Of a stretch of DNA of 64,000 bases, positions 8,231-16,284 are shown piece after piece. Numbering within the stretch: position 1 is the stretch's first letter; every line of letters starts with the position of its first letter. A program made the translations under genes and the position numbers. The notes under the pieces were generated by a model. It was not told where the DNA came from. It saw only the letters and a list, made by a program, of their open reading frames with translations, and ran no database searches. The stretch covers positions 1 through 64,000 of the forward strand of contig JAGBSO010000048.1 of assembly GCA_017631795.1 (NCBI GenBank). The letters run 5' to 3'. This DNA is from Clostridia bacterium (lineage in GTDB: Bacteria > Bacillota > Clostridia > Oscillospirales > Acutalibacteraceae).

Positions 8231-8827
8231 ATGAGTATACAATTAGGTATAAAACTTGCTGACCTGAGAAAACGTAACGGTTATTCACAGGAAGCACTTG
8301 CAGAAAAAATGGGTGTGAGCCGTCAGGCTGTTTCAAAATGGGAAAGAGGAGATTCCACACCCGATACAGACACACTCATAGAACTTGCAAGACTTTACTC
8401 AGTCAGTCTTGATGCGCTGGTAGGTAACGAATCAGCTGAAACACCGAAAGCTGCCGAACCGGAAAATAAAGCAAAAAAACAAAAAGAAAAGAAACCGTCT
8501 TTATATCCCGGTCTTACAAAAAAACTTCTGTTATTCCCCTTCCCTATCATAATAGCCGCACTTTACATATTCCTCGGATTCACCATTCATCTGTGGCATC
8601 CCACATGGCTGATTTTCCTTACAATCCCCGCATACTATCATTTCGCAATCGGTGCACTTGCAAGAACAAAAAAAGGTCTGCTTCTGGGAATCCCTGTAAT
8701 AGAAGGTGCTCTTTTCGTTTTCCTTGTTCTCGGTCTTTTCCTTAACGCATGGAAATGGGCATGGATTCTTTTCATAGTTGCACTGTGCTATTACTGGTGG
8801 GTGCTTGTAAGCGTTAAGAAACAATAA
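8231..8827 (+). CDS. XRE regulator fused to a membrane domain, 198 aa
   Basis: The first 65 residues are a textbook Cro/C1 helix-turn-helix: LRKRNGYSQEALAEKMGVSRQAVSKWERG. A charged linker (Glu/Lys/Ala rich, about 70-95) leads to four hydrophobic segments between about 100 and 195, including WAWILFIVALCYYWWVLV. This build, a DNA-binding head anchored to the membrane, is frequent in Firmicutes and often senses envelope stress or autoregulates. The ligand and target genes are unknown. The gene ends 33 bases before a DUF1292 gene, which may be co-transcribed. Confidence 0.85.
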   Translation: MSIQLGIKLADLRKRNGYSQEALAEKMGVSRQAVSKWERGDSTPDTDTLIELARLYSVSLDALVGNESAETPKAAEPENKAKKQKEKKPSLYPGLTKKLLLFPFPIIIAALYIFLGFTIHLWHPTWLIFLTIPAYYHFAIGALARTKKGLLLGIPVIEGALFVFLVLGLFLNAWKWAWILFIVALCYYWWVLVSVKKQ

Positions 8828-8860
8828 AACAAATCCGTCGATAACAAAGGAGATACAAAA

Positions 8861-9163
8861 GTGGAAAACAAAGATTTCATATTCACCGTGCTTGACGAAG
8901 ACGGCAACGAAATAATATGCGAAGTTCTTTTTACTTATGAAGATGAAAAGACAGGCAAAAACTACATCGTCTACACAGACAACACTCTTGATGAAAACGG
9001 TGACACAAAAGTTTTTGCGTCAACATTTTCCCCCGACGAAAATCCGCCCAGACTTCATCCCCTTGAAACAGAAGAAGAATGGAAACAGGTGGAAAACATC
9101 CTTGAACATCTTCAGTCAGAAATAAGCGATGAAGATGCCGACTTTTTCGGTGATGATATCTGA
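8861..9163 (+). CDS. DUF1292 (UPF0473) family acidic protein
   Basis: 100 residues, strongly acidic, starting at GTG 8861 after an aaaggag site. The pattern FTVLDEDGNEIICEVLFTYEDEKTGKNYIVYTD, split here by the family's usual turns, and the acidic end DEDADFFGDDI fit the DUF1292/UPF0473 group. Function is unknown; members often sit beside ruvX (yrrK) or alaS. Here the neighbour is instead an XRE membrane regulator. Terminator at 9174-9205. Confidence 0.8.
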   Translation: MENKDFIFTVLDEDGNEIICEVLFTYEDEKTGKNYIVYTDNTLDENGDTKVFASTFSPDENPPRLHPLETEEEWKQVENILEHLQSEISDEDADFFGDDI

Positions 9164-9173
9164 TAAAAAAATG

Positions 9174-9205
9174 ACCGACAGTTCACAATGAACTGCCGGT
9201 TTTTT
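9174..9205 (+). terminator. Terminator after DUF1292 gene
   Basis: ACCGACAGTTCA pairs with TGAACTGCCGGT around CAA, with one mismatch, followed by six Ts. Confidence 0.85.
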
Positions 9206-9227
9206 ACAGCAAAAAATATACTAAGTC

Positions 9228-9902
9228 TTACTGAAGATCTATATACAATGCTGAAACACGAGGAATTGTATTACTGCTTCCCATAACTGTTTCGTATGTA
9301 TAAGTTCCTTCACATTCACCATAAAATTTAACTATATCATCTTCCAATATTCTGGGCGCACCGTCCGGTAATTTGTATGTCACATATACAGCATCATCCC
9401 AATATCCATAATTATCTTTTGTAACTTTAATAAGCAATACAACATTCTTAGAATAACTGCTTTCCTGCACCTGCATTACTTCACCGGTAAAAACCACATT
9501 TCTGCCTTTATAAGTATCAGGCTGTCTCGCAATATCTTTATATCCTATACTTTCGCATGATGCTTTATATTCACTTTCATTCATTGCCGGAGCTTCGGAT
9601 TGCTTTGCTGTTGTTGTCTGTTTTTCGGTTATTTCTTTTTCTGTAGTTTTCTCAACTGTTGTAACTTCAACGACGGTGGTCTCAGTTGACTGAACAACTC
9701 CGCTATTATTCACATCTGTATTGTTTTCATCTTCACCGCTACTGCCTGCAGCACCGATTATTACAATAAATGCAACTGCAATAATTACCCAGAACCACCA
9801 TTTTTTTGTAACAGGCTTCTTCTTGTTTGCAACATTGACACCACATTCGGGACAAAACTGAACACCGTCTGCGATTTCTTTCTTACATTTGGGACATAAC
9901 AT
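9228..9902 (-). CDS. Zinc-ribbon membrane-anchored protein with OB-like domain
   Basis: The start at 9902 (224 aa) is set by a tggaggt site 8 bases upstream; a longer in-frame extension has no ribosome site. The N-terminus MLCPKCKKEI...FCPECGVN is a zinc ribbon. It is followed by a basic patch and one transmembrane helix (about 35-55: WWFWVIIAVAFIVIIGAA), then a Thr/Glu-rich linker (about 60-105), then a C-terminal beta-rich domain containing YKGRNVVFTGEVMQVQ that looks like an OB fold. The zinc ribbon should be cytoplasmic and the OB-like part outside. Similar multi-part proteins are widespread and uncharacterised in Clostridia. It diverges from a small XRE gene; palindromes at 9923-10000 lie between them. 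Confidence 0.75.
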   Translation of the reverse strand: MLCPKCKKEIADGVQFCPECGVNVANKKKPVTKKWWFWVIIAVAFIVIIGAAGSSGEDENNTDVNNSGVVQSTETTVVEVTTVEKTTEKEITEKQTTTAKQSEAPAMNESEYKASCESIGYKDIARQPDTYKGRNVVFTGEVMQVQESSYSKNVVLLIKVTKDNYGYWDDAVYVTYKLPDGAPRILEDDIVKFYGECEGTYTYETVMGSSNTIPRVSALYIDLQ

Positions 9903-9922
9903 AAATATACCTCCATTTTTCG

Positions 9923-9939
9923 TTCCGAACATATCGGAA
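9923..9939. promoter_or_regulatory. Inverted repeat TTCCGA-N5-TCGGAA
   Basis: A six-base inverted repeat with five-base centre lies just upstream of the ribosome site of the zinc-ribbon gene. It is a candidate operator or leader hairpin. Confidence 0.35.
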
Positions 9940-9956
9940 TATATTACAATTAACAG

Positions 9957-10008
9957 TTTACTGCAATTTGCAGTAAATGTCAATACCGCATTTTGCAGTA
10001 GTTATACT
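9957..10008. promoter_or_regulatory. TTGCAGTA operator cluster and -10 of the XRE gene
   Basis: TTTACTGCAA and TTGCAGTAAA form a 21-base palindrome (9957-9977) with a single central base. A third half site TTTTGCAGTA follows at 9991-10000, directly before a -10-like TATACT (10003-10008). I infer a binding site for the XRE protein encoded at 10026, placed to control both divergent genes. Confidence 0.55.
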
Positions 10009-10025
10009 ATAAATGGTGATTATTT

Positions 10026-10238
10026 ATGTATAAACATATCCGTGATCTGAGAGAAGATAACGATATTACTCAAAGCACAATAGCAAATTACCTGAACTGT
10101 TCACAACAGGTTTACAGCAATTATGAATTAGGGCAGAGAGATATTCCCACAGACATTCTAATAAAACTTGCTGATTTTTATGAAGTATCAACCGATTATC
10201 TTCTTGATCTTACAAACAAAAAGGAACGAAATATTTAA
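10026..10238 (+). CDS. Small XRE-family regulator, 70 aa
   Basis: A single Cro/C1 domain with no other part: LREDNDITQSTIANYLNCSQ, then QVYSNYELGQRDIPTDILIKLADFYE across two turns, ending VSTDYLLDLTNKKER. It is preceded by ggtgat. It is divergent from the zinc-ribbon/OB membrane gene, and the palindromes between them are probably its operators. It ends in a strong terminator shared with the converging glyA. Confidence 0.88.
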   Translation: MYKHIRDLREDNDITQSTIANYLNCSQQVYSNYELGQRDIPTDILIKLADFYEVSTDYLLDLTNKKERNI

Positions 10239-10275
10239 AATCCCGATGAACTCAATCATCGGGATTTGTTTTTTT
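10238..10275. terminator. Terminator between the XRE gene and glyA
   Basis: AAATCCCGATGA pairs with TCATCGGGATTT around ACTCAA, then TGTTTTTTT. It is usable from both strands. Confidence 0.85.
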
Positions 10276-10276
10276 A

Positions 10277-11527
10277 TTATTCGTAAAGAGGATATGCAGC
10301 TGTAAGCTTTTCAACTTCTGCTTTTACATAATCCTTCTTTGCTTCAAAGTCTGTTGCAACAAGGTGGATGCATTCAGCAATCTTGTCCATTTCCTTGACA
10401 CCGAAACCTCTTGTTGTAACTGCAGGAGTACCGATTCTGATACCGCTTGTTACGAAGGGCTTTTCGGGGTCGTTGGGGATTGCATTCTTATTTACTGTGA
10501 TGCGGACTTCGTCAAGTCTGTGTTCAAGCTCTTTACCTGTGATGCCTGTTGAACGAAGATCACAAAGCATAAGATGATTGTCTGTGCCGCCTGAAACAAG
10601 ATTGATACCTCTTGAAACAAGACCCTGTGCGAGAGCCTTTGCATTTTCTGCAACTCTCTGCTGATATTCCTTGAATTCGGGTTTCATTGCTTCGCCGAAG
10701 CAGACAGCTTTAGCTGCAATGATGTGCATAAGAGGACCACCCTGACAACCGGGGAAAATACCCTTGTTAAGAGCAAGACCGAAATCGTTCTTTGCAAGGA
10801 TAAGACCGCCTCTGGGACCTCTGAGTGTCTTATGAGTTGTTGATGTAACGATATCTGCATAAGGTACGGGTGACGGATGAACACCTGCAGCGATAAGACC
10901 TGCAATGTGAGCCATGTCAACCATGAAGATTGCGCCTACTGACTTTGCGATTGCACCGATTCTTTCGAAGTCGATTGTTCTGGGGTAAGCTGATGCACCT
11001 GCAACGATCATCTTGGGCTGTGATTCTTTTGCAAGTCTTTCAAGCTCATCATAATCTATAAAACCTTCGTCGTTTACACCGTATGAAACGAAGTTGAAGT
11101 ATTTACCTGACATATTTACGGGTGAACCGTGTGAAAGGTGACCGCCGTGTGCAAGACTCATACCGAGGATTGTGTCACCATGGTTGAGAAGCGCAAAGTA
11201 TGTTGCGATGTTTGCCTGTGTGCCTGAATGAGGCTGTACGTTTGAATATTCTGCACCAAAAAGCTCCTTAGCTCTTTCGTTTGCAATGTTTTCAACGATG
11301 TCTACACATTCGCAGCCACCGTAATATCTTTTTGCTGAATAGCCTTCTGCATATTTGTTTGTGAGCACACTGCCCATAGCTGCCATAACAGCAGGTGAAA
11401 CAATATTTTCAGAAGCGATAAGCTCAATGTTATCTCTCTGTCTCTTAAGCTCCAGATTCATTGCATCTGCAACTTCTTTGTCAAAGCCTGCAATGTATGA
11501 AGCTGTGTTCATAAAATCATTAAACAT
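10277..11527 (-). CDS. glyA: Serine hydroxymethyltransferase
   Basis: PLP enzyme that interconverts serine and glycine and charges tetrahydrofolate with a one-carbon unit. The start at 11527 (416 aa, opening [14 protein letters not shown]) follows a ggagga site; a longer frame has none. Motifs seen: [13 protein letters not shown] near the N-terminus, [13 protein letters not shown], the substrate and cofactor region [14 protein letters not shown], and the PLP lysine in [14 protein letters not shown]. Length and motif order are typical. It is monocistronic, with its upstream gap of about 330 bases shared with the mnmG promoter and a repeat element. Confidence 0.97.
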   Translation of the reverse strand: MFNDFMNTASYIAGFDKEVADAMNLELKRQRDNIELIASENIVSPAVMAAMGSVLTNKYAEGYSAKRYYGGCECVDIVENIANERAKELFGAEYSNVQPHSGTQANIATYFALLNHGDTILGMSLAHGGHLSHGSPVNMSGKYFNFVSYGVNDEGFIDYDELERLAKESQPKMIVAGASAYPRTIDFERIGAIAKSVGAIFMVDMAHIAGLIAAGVHPSPVPYADIVTSTTHKTLRGPRGGLILAKNDFGLALNKGIFPGCQGGPLMHIIAAKAVCFGEAMKPEFKEYQQRVAENAKALAQGLVSRGINLVSGGTDNHLMLCDLRSTGITGKELEHRLDEVRITVNKNAIPNDPEKPFVTSGIRIGTPAVTTRGFGVKEMDKIAECIHLVATDFEAKKDYVKAEVEKLTAAYPLYE

Positions 11528-11657
11528 TTTTATCTTCCTCCAGTATAAAGAAATGCATCTTAAGTATATCATATAAAAAAAGCTATCGCAATCGGCAATT
11601 TAGTCAAAGAAAAGAAAATATATAATCAATATTTGTCTGTTTGTTTATTATTATCAT

Positions 11658-11686
11658 TTGCAAAGACAAATATTATATGTTATAAT
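11658..11686 (+). promoter_or_regulatory. Sigma-A promoter for mnmG
   Basis: TTGCAA (11658-11663), 17-base spacer, TATAAT (11681-11686). The repeat element begins at the next base, so the whole element would be transcribed as 5' leader of mnmG. Confidence 0.7.
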
Positions 11687-11838
11687 AAACAATAATTTAG
11701 CGGTGCTAAATTATTGTAGTGGAAAATTGAAAATTGAAAATGAATAGAGCGAAGCGGAATCAAGTGCGAAGCACTTCCGAAACTTTCCATTTTCCATTCT
11801 CAACTTTCCATTTGAGCGAAGCAATAAATTATTGTTTA
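11687..11838. repeat. Composite AAACAATAATTTA element with nested inverted repeat
   Basis: A complete short hairpin (11687-11717) is followed by an inner inverted repeat: TGGAAAATTGAAAATTGAAA (from 11720) against TTTTCCATTCTCAACTTTCC (near 11790-11810). The core reads TAGAGCGAAGCGGAA and GTGCGAAGCACTTCCGA. It closes with another TAAATTATTGTTTA-type end at 11824-11837. The same core occurs at 55468-55506 and, inverted, at 47719-47755. The element fills the gap between the mnmG promoter and its ribosome site. Confidence 0.85.
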
Positions 11839-11855
11839 TAAAAAGAGGAATCCCC

Positions 11856-13727
11856 ATGGAATTTTATGCAGGTCAATATGATATAGCCGTAATCGGTGCA
11901 GGTCATGCAGGTATAGAGGCATCTCTTGCCGGTGCAAGGCTCGGCTGCCGCACAGTTCTTTTTACAATAACACTTGATTTTGTGGGCAATCTCCCCTGCA
12001 ATCCGTCTATCGGCGGCACTTCAAAAGGTCATCTTGTCCGTGAAATAGATGCTCTCGGCGGAGAAATGGGTAAAGCAGCAGATGCCAACTCCATTCAGAT
12101 CCGTATGCTCAACAGAGGCAAAGGTCCTGCCGTACATTCACTCAGAGCACAGATAGACAGACGCGGTTACACTTCATATATGAAACACTGCGTTGAAAGA
12201 CAGGAAAATCTCGACCTGAAACAGGCAGAGATTGTTGAACTGCGTAAAAACGACAATGACGAATGGGAGCTTGTGACAAAGCTCGATGCTGTTTACACAG
12301 CAAAACAGGTAATCATTGCAACAGGCACATTCCTTGACGGTAAAATCTATGTGGGCGACAAGTGCTATTCAAGCGGACCTGACGGTGTTTTCCCGTCAAT
12401 CGGTCTTGCAGATTCGCTCAAAAAACTCGGTCTGCCGCTGAGAAGATTCAAAACAGGCACACCGTCAAGAGTAAACAGAAGAAGTGTTGATTTTTCAGGT
12501 CTTGAACTTCAGGAAGGTGATGCAAAATGTACTCCGTTCTCCTTCGAAAGTGAAAAAATGCCTGAAAACAAAGCTGTCTGCTATATTTCATACACAAATG
12601 ACGACACAAAGCAGATTATTCTGGACAATATCCACCGTTCACCTCTTTACGGAGGAAAAATCGAGGGTATCGGCCCCAGATACTGCCCCAGTATTGAAGA
12701 TAAAATCATGCGTTTTGCAGAAAAAGAACGTCATCAGCTTTTCATTGAGCCTTGCGGACTTGATACGGAAGAAATGTATCTTCAGGGTATGTCCTCTTCA
12801 CTTCCCGAAGATGTTCAGCTTAAATTCCTGAAAACAATCAAAGGCCTTGAAAATGTTGAAGTAATGCGTACTGCATACGCTATCGAATATGACTGTGTTG
12901 ACCCCGTTTTCATGAAGCCGACACTTGAATTCAAGGATATTCCGAATCTCTACGGCGCAGGTCAGTTCAACGGTTCAAGCGGTTATGAAGAAGCTGCCGC
13001 ACAGGGCCTTGTTGCAGGTATAAACGCAGCACTTAAACTTAAAAACAGAGAACCTCTCATTCTTGACAGAGCGGGTTCATACATCGGTACACTTATCGAC
13101 GACCTTGTGACAAAAGGTTGCAACGAGCCTTACAGAATGATGACTTCAAGAAGCGAATACCGTCTTTTCTTAAGACAGGATAATGCTGATATAAGACTCA
13201 CCGAAACAGGCTACAAAGTCGGTCTCATTTCAGAAGACCGTTACAACAGATTTTTAAGAAAACTCGAACTTATTGCCGAAGAAAGAAGCCGTGTTGAAAG
13301 TACCGTAATTCCGCCAAACAAGGAGTTTGATCATATTTTCACAGAAAACGGTACTGTCCCCCTTTCAACAGGTGTAAGACTTTCCGAACTTATCAAAAGA
13401 CCTCAGCTCAATTACGAAAAACTCACTCCTGTTGACACAACCCGTCCTGACCTGACAGATGATATTTTTGAGCAGGTCGAAACAGAGCTTAAATACGAAG
13501 GTTACATAAAAAGACAGATGTCACAGATTGCAGACATGAGAAGACTTGAAGTCAGACTCATTCCCGAAGACATTGATTATGATGATGTTACGGGTCTGCG
13601 CCTTGAAGCAAGTGAAAAACTCAAAAAAGTGCGTCCTGTGAATATCGGTCAGGCGTCCAGAATCTCAGGCGTCAGCCCTGCAGATATTTCTGTGCTGCTT
13701 ATTTATCTGGGCAAGAAAGGAAACTGA
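11856..13727 (+). CDS. mnmG: tRNA uridine 34 carboxymethylaminomethyl enzyme MnmG
   Basis: FAD protein that with MnmE builds the cmnm5 group on U34 of certain tRNAs. Start at 11856 follows an agaggaatcccc leader and gives 623 residues. The FAD-binding motif IAVIGAGHAGIEAS is near residue 10; further markers are PCNPSIGGTSKGHLVREIDALGG, split here by position, and the GAGQFNGSSGYEEAAAQGL block. The C-terminal ASRISGVSPADISVLLIYL helix contacts MnmE. It is three bases upstream of mnmE, so the pair is one operon. The gene order mnmG-mnmE is the reverse of the usual order. Confidence 0.97.
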   Translation: MEFYAGQYDIAVIGAGHAGIEASLAGARLGCRTVLFTITLDFVGNLPCNPSIGGTSKGHLVREIDALGGEMGKAADANSIQIRMLNRGKGPAVHSLRAQIDRRGYTSYMKHCVERQENLDLKQAEIVELRKNDNDEWELVTKLDAVYTAKQVIIATGTFLDGKIYVGDKCYSSGPDGVFPSIGLADSLKKLGLPLRRFKTGTPSRVNRRSVDFSGLELQEGDAKCTPFSFESEKMPENKAVCYISYTNDDTKQIILDNIHRSPLYGGKIEGIGPRYCPSIEDKIMRFAEKERHQLFIEPCGLDTEEMYLQGMSSSLPEDVQLKFLKTIKGLENVEVMRTAYAIEYDCVDPVFMKPTLEFKDIPNLYGAGQFNGSSGYEEAAAQGLVAGINAALKLKNREPLILDRAGSYIGTLIDDLVTKGCNEPYRMMTSRSEYRLFLRQDNADIRLTETGYKVGLISEDRYNRFLRKLELIAEERSRVESTVIPPNKEFDHIFTENGTVPLSTGVRLSELIKRPQLNYEKLTPVDTTRPDLTDDIFEQVETELKYEGYIKRQMSQIADMRRLEVRLIPEDIDYDDVTGLRLEASEKLKKVRPVNIGQASRISGVSPADISVLLIYLGKKGN

Positions 13728-13730
13728 TTT

Positions 13731-15092
13731 ATGTCAACAAATGCCGCAATCGCAACACCCAATGCTTCGGGTGGTATAGGTGTAATCAGAATATCGGGCG
13801 ACGATGCGATATCCGTTGCCGATAAAGTTTTCAGAGCAATTTCAGAAAAAAAACTCTGTGACATCAAAGGTTACACTGCCCTTTTCGGTCATATACATGA
13901 AAACGAAAGTGCCGTAGACGAATGCGTGGCACTTGTTTTCCGTGCGCCAAAAAGCTATACGGGTGAAGATGTTGTTGAGCTTTCATGCCACGGCGGACTT
14001 TTTGTGACACAGAAAGTATTAAGACTTGTTTTTGCCGCAGGTGCTGTACCCGCACAGCCCGGCGAATTCACAAAACGTGCTTTTCTTAACGGAAAAATCG
14101 ACCTTGCACAGGCAGAGTCGGTTATGAATATTATTTCCGCACACGGTCAGCAGGCTCTGAGTGCCGCATCAAACACACTTGACGGCAAACTCAGTGAAAA
14201 AATTGCAGGTATTGCCGCATCGCTGACAAACGTTGCCGCGGGCATTGCTGTCTGGACAGATGACCCCGACGAAGATGTGCCTCAGGCTCACGAAGAGAAT
14301 GTATATGAAGTTGTAAAAAATGCTCTCAATGAATTGAACAAGCTTATAAAGAATTTTGATTCGGGAAAAGCCATCACTCAGGGTGTGCCAACTGCAATAT
14401 GCGGTCATCCCAATGTGGGCAAATCCACACTTATGAATCAGCTTGCAGGTTACGACAAGTCAATTGTCACAGACATTGCAGGCACAACAAGAGATGTTGT
14501 TGAAGAAACTGTCAGACTGGGCGATATCGTGCTGCATCTTGCAGACACGGCAGGTATCCGTGAAAGTGATGATATTGTGGAATCAATCGGCATTGACAGG
14601 ACAATGAAAAAGCTCGATTCCGCAAGTCTTGTACTTGCAGTTTTTGATTCATCACAGCCTCTTGACAGCAACGACATCGACCTGCTTGAAAGATGCAAAG
14701 GCAGAAAAGCTGTTGCAATCATAAACAAAACAGATTTAGGTATAAATACTGATGTAGAAAAAATCAGAGAATATATTTCCGATACAGTGATGATTTCGGC
14801 TGCAAACGGAGACGGAATCGAAGAGCTGAAAGCAATAATCGAAAAACTTCTCGGCACTGCCGAATTTGACACATCTGCAGGTATTCTTGCAAATGAAAGA
14901 CAGTACGCATGCTGCACATCAGCGGCAGAAAGCCTGAATGAAGCAATCACGGGGCTTGAAATCGGCGTGACTCTCGATGCCATGAATGTCAGCATCGACT
15001 ACGCAGTTGAAAAACTCCTTGAACTTACAGGTGAAAAAGCAAGAGAAGCTGTTGTAAATGAAGTCTTCTCAAAATTCTGCGTTGGAAAATAA
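13731..15092 (+). CDS. mnmE: tRNA modification GTPase MnmE
   Basis: 453 residues. The N-terminal tetrahydrofolate-binding domain has the typical ATPNASGGIGVIRISG. The GTPase domain inserted in a helical domain shows GHPNVGKSTLMNQL (Walker A), DIAGTTRDVVEE, DTAGIRES and NKTD. The protein ends FCVGK, matching the C-terminal FC(I/V)GK signature whose Cys is needed for modification. It works with MnmG. Its TAA stop codon is the first TAA of the 15090-15124 repeat element. Confidence 0.97.
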   Translation: MSTNAAIATPNASGGIGVIRISGDDAISVADKVFRAISEKKLCDIKGYTALFGHIHENESAVDECVALVFRAPKSYTGEDVVELSCHGGLFVTQKVLRLVFAAGAVPAQPGEFTKRAFLNGKIDLAQAESVMNIISAHGQQALSAASNTLDGKLSEKIAGIAASLTNVAAGIAVWTDDPDEDVPQAHEENVYEVVKNALNELNKLIKNFDSGKAITQGVPTAICGHPNVGKSTLMNQLAGYDKSIVTDIAGTTRDVVEETVRLGDIVLHLADTAGIRESDDIVESIGIDRTMKKLDSASLVLAVFDSSQPLDSNDIDLLERCKGRKAVAIINKTDLGINTDVEKIREYISDTVMISAANGDGIEELKAIIEKLLGTAEFDTSAGILANERQYACCTSAAESLNEAITGLEIGVTLDAMNVSIDYAVEKLLELTGEKAREAVVNEVFSKFCVGK

Positions 15093-15124
15093 ACAATAAT
15101 TTAGCGGTGCTAAATTATTGTTTA
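15090..15124. repeat. AAACAATAATTTA inverted-repeat element, minimal form
   Basis: AAACAATAATTTAGC pairs with GCTAAATTATTGTTT around a three-base ggt loop, the cleanest copy in the window. It starts at the mnmE stop codon and ends 11 bases before the tadA start. Confidence 0.9.
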
Positions 15125-15135
15125 ACGAGGTACTT

Positions 15136-15585
15136 ATGACACATCGTGAACTTATGACAAGGGCAATTGAACTTGCGAAGCAGGCTGCGGCTGACGGGGA
15201 AATCCCCGTAGGTGCGGTCATTTCACGTGATGGCGAAATAATCGCAGAAGGCAGAAATCTGCGCGAAAAAGGCAGAAACGCGCTTTATCATGCGGAGATA
15301 ATCGCAATCGACAACGCTTGCAAGGCTCTTGACAGCTGGAGACTCGATGACTGCATCATGTATGTAACTCTTGAGCCTTGTCCCATGTGCACGGGTGCTA
15401 TCATAAACTCAAGAATCAGCAAGGTTGTTTACGGTGCATACGACCTGAAAGCAGGCTCGGTTGATTCCGTAATTGATCTGTTCAATCTTCCCTATAATCA
15501 CATACCTGAAGTTCAGGCAGGTTTTATGGAAAACGAATGCAAAGCCCTGATGACAGACTTTTTTAAAAATCTGCGAAACAAATAA
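15136..15585 (+). CDS. tadA: tRNA adenosine(34) deaminase
   Basis: Zinc enzyme converting A34 to inosine in tRNA-Arg. Start at 15136 (149 aa) follows an acgagg site; a longer frame would begin inside the repeat. The deaminase motifs are HAE (His 52, Glu 54) and PCPMC (Cys 82 and Cys 85), with SRISKVVYGAYD after them. Probably transcribed with mnmG-mnmE, making a small tRNA wobble-base modification cluster. Its end nearly touches a converging small gene with no clear terminator between. Confidence 0.95.
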   Translation: MTHRELMTRAIELAKQAAADGEIPVGAVISRDGEIIAEGRNLREKGRNALYHAEIIAIDNACKALDSWRLDDCIMYVTLEPCPMCTGAIINSRISKVVYGAYDLKAGSVDSVIDLFNLPYNHIPEVQAGFMENECKALMTDFFKNLRNK

Positions 15586-15587
15586 AC

Positions 15588-15857
15588 TTACAATATGCTT
15601 GATGTGATCAAGGTCAATATTGCACCGGCCGCTGCTGAAGCGGCTATTTCTATAGCTACCCTGACTTTGCTTCGTTTTTTTATGTTTCTGACACGCGGCG
15701 GTGCACCCGCAGACCCCATCAGGGACTGCGCTCTCTCACGAAGTTTTCCGTCTGTCATTCCGTAATATTTGGGGTTGACGAAAAACAACGCTTTTTCAAA
15801 ATAATCACTGCCTGTTTCGGCAACTTCTACCACCTGTCTGTTGACACCTTTCAACAT
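15588..15857 (-). CDS. Small membrane protein, 89 aa, unknown
   Basis: Opens MLKGVNRQVVEVAETGSDYF. The middle carries FFVNPKYYGMTDGKLRERAQSL, and a basic stretch (KKRSKVR) leads to one C-terminal transmembrane segment (about 67-88). I have seen this kind of protein in Clostridia without a known role. The ATG at 15857 is preferred over a GTG twelve bases upstream because of spacing to an aaaggg site. It converges with tadA. Confidence 0.65.
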   Translation of the reverse strand: MLKGVNRQVVEVAETGSDYFEKALFFVNPKYYGMTDGKLRERAQSLMGSAGAPPRVRNIKKRSKVRVAIEIAASAAAGAILTLITSSIL

Positions 15858-16284
15858 AAGAAAACACACCCTTTTATCATTATATTTTGTATTTTTTCAC
15901 AACAATGAACGAATATGCAAAAGTACATCTTTTTTGTCAATTGTGAATTGTCACAAACTTATTTTTGTCATTAAAAGGGAATTTACTATCAAGTTTATTA
16001 TACTTTTTGTATAACACCAATTTTGTTCAAAACTGTTCAAAACTCTGTTCAAAATGTTGATAACTCCTTGTAAAATGGTAGTTTTGATCCTTAATTTTCC
16101 TGAATTTATATGTTCAAAACTTTTTTCGACAACTTTTTTTATATACACAAAGTTGTACCTATTTTTCACTTTATACATTTTGGAGTAAAATCAATACAAA
16201 ATTTTCATGATAATTTTGTAACTATTCACCAACTACTTATTTTTCTTTTTTGGAACTATATTTTTAACGAAAGGAACCATTAAA
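15858..16284. other. 427-base AT-rich gap with no supported gene
   Basis: Contains an inverted repeat TTGTGA-N4-TCACAA at 15941-15956, a candidate operator for the minus-strand gene. A run of GTTCAAAA words lies at 16025, 16035, 16047 and 16112. Open frames here are AT-rich with no ribosome sites and I do not call them. Frame fragments resembling FCSKLFKTLFKM hint at remains of a phage-type gene like the one near 42.9 kb. Confidence 0.4.

Noticed and set aside
16025..16119. GTTCAAAA repeats as a CRISPR array
   Set aside because: Units are 8-10 bases, spacing is too short and irregular, and no cas genes are present.
15951..16178. 75-residue minus-strand frame in the AT-rich gap
   Set aside because: No ribosome site, biased AT-rich composition, no recognisable motif.
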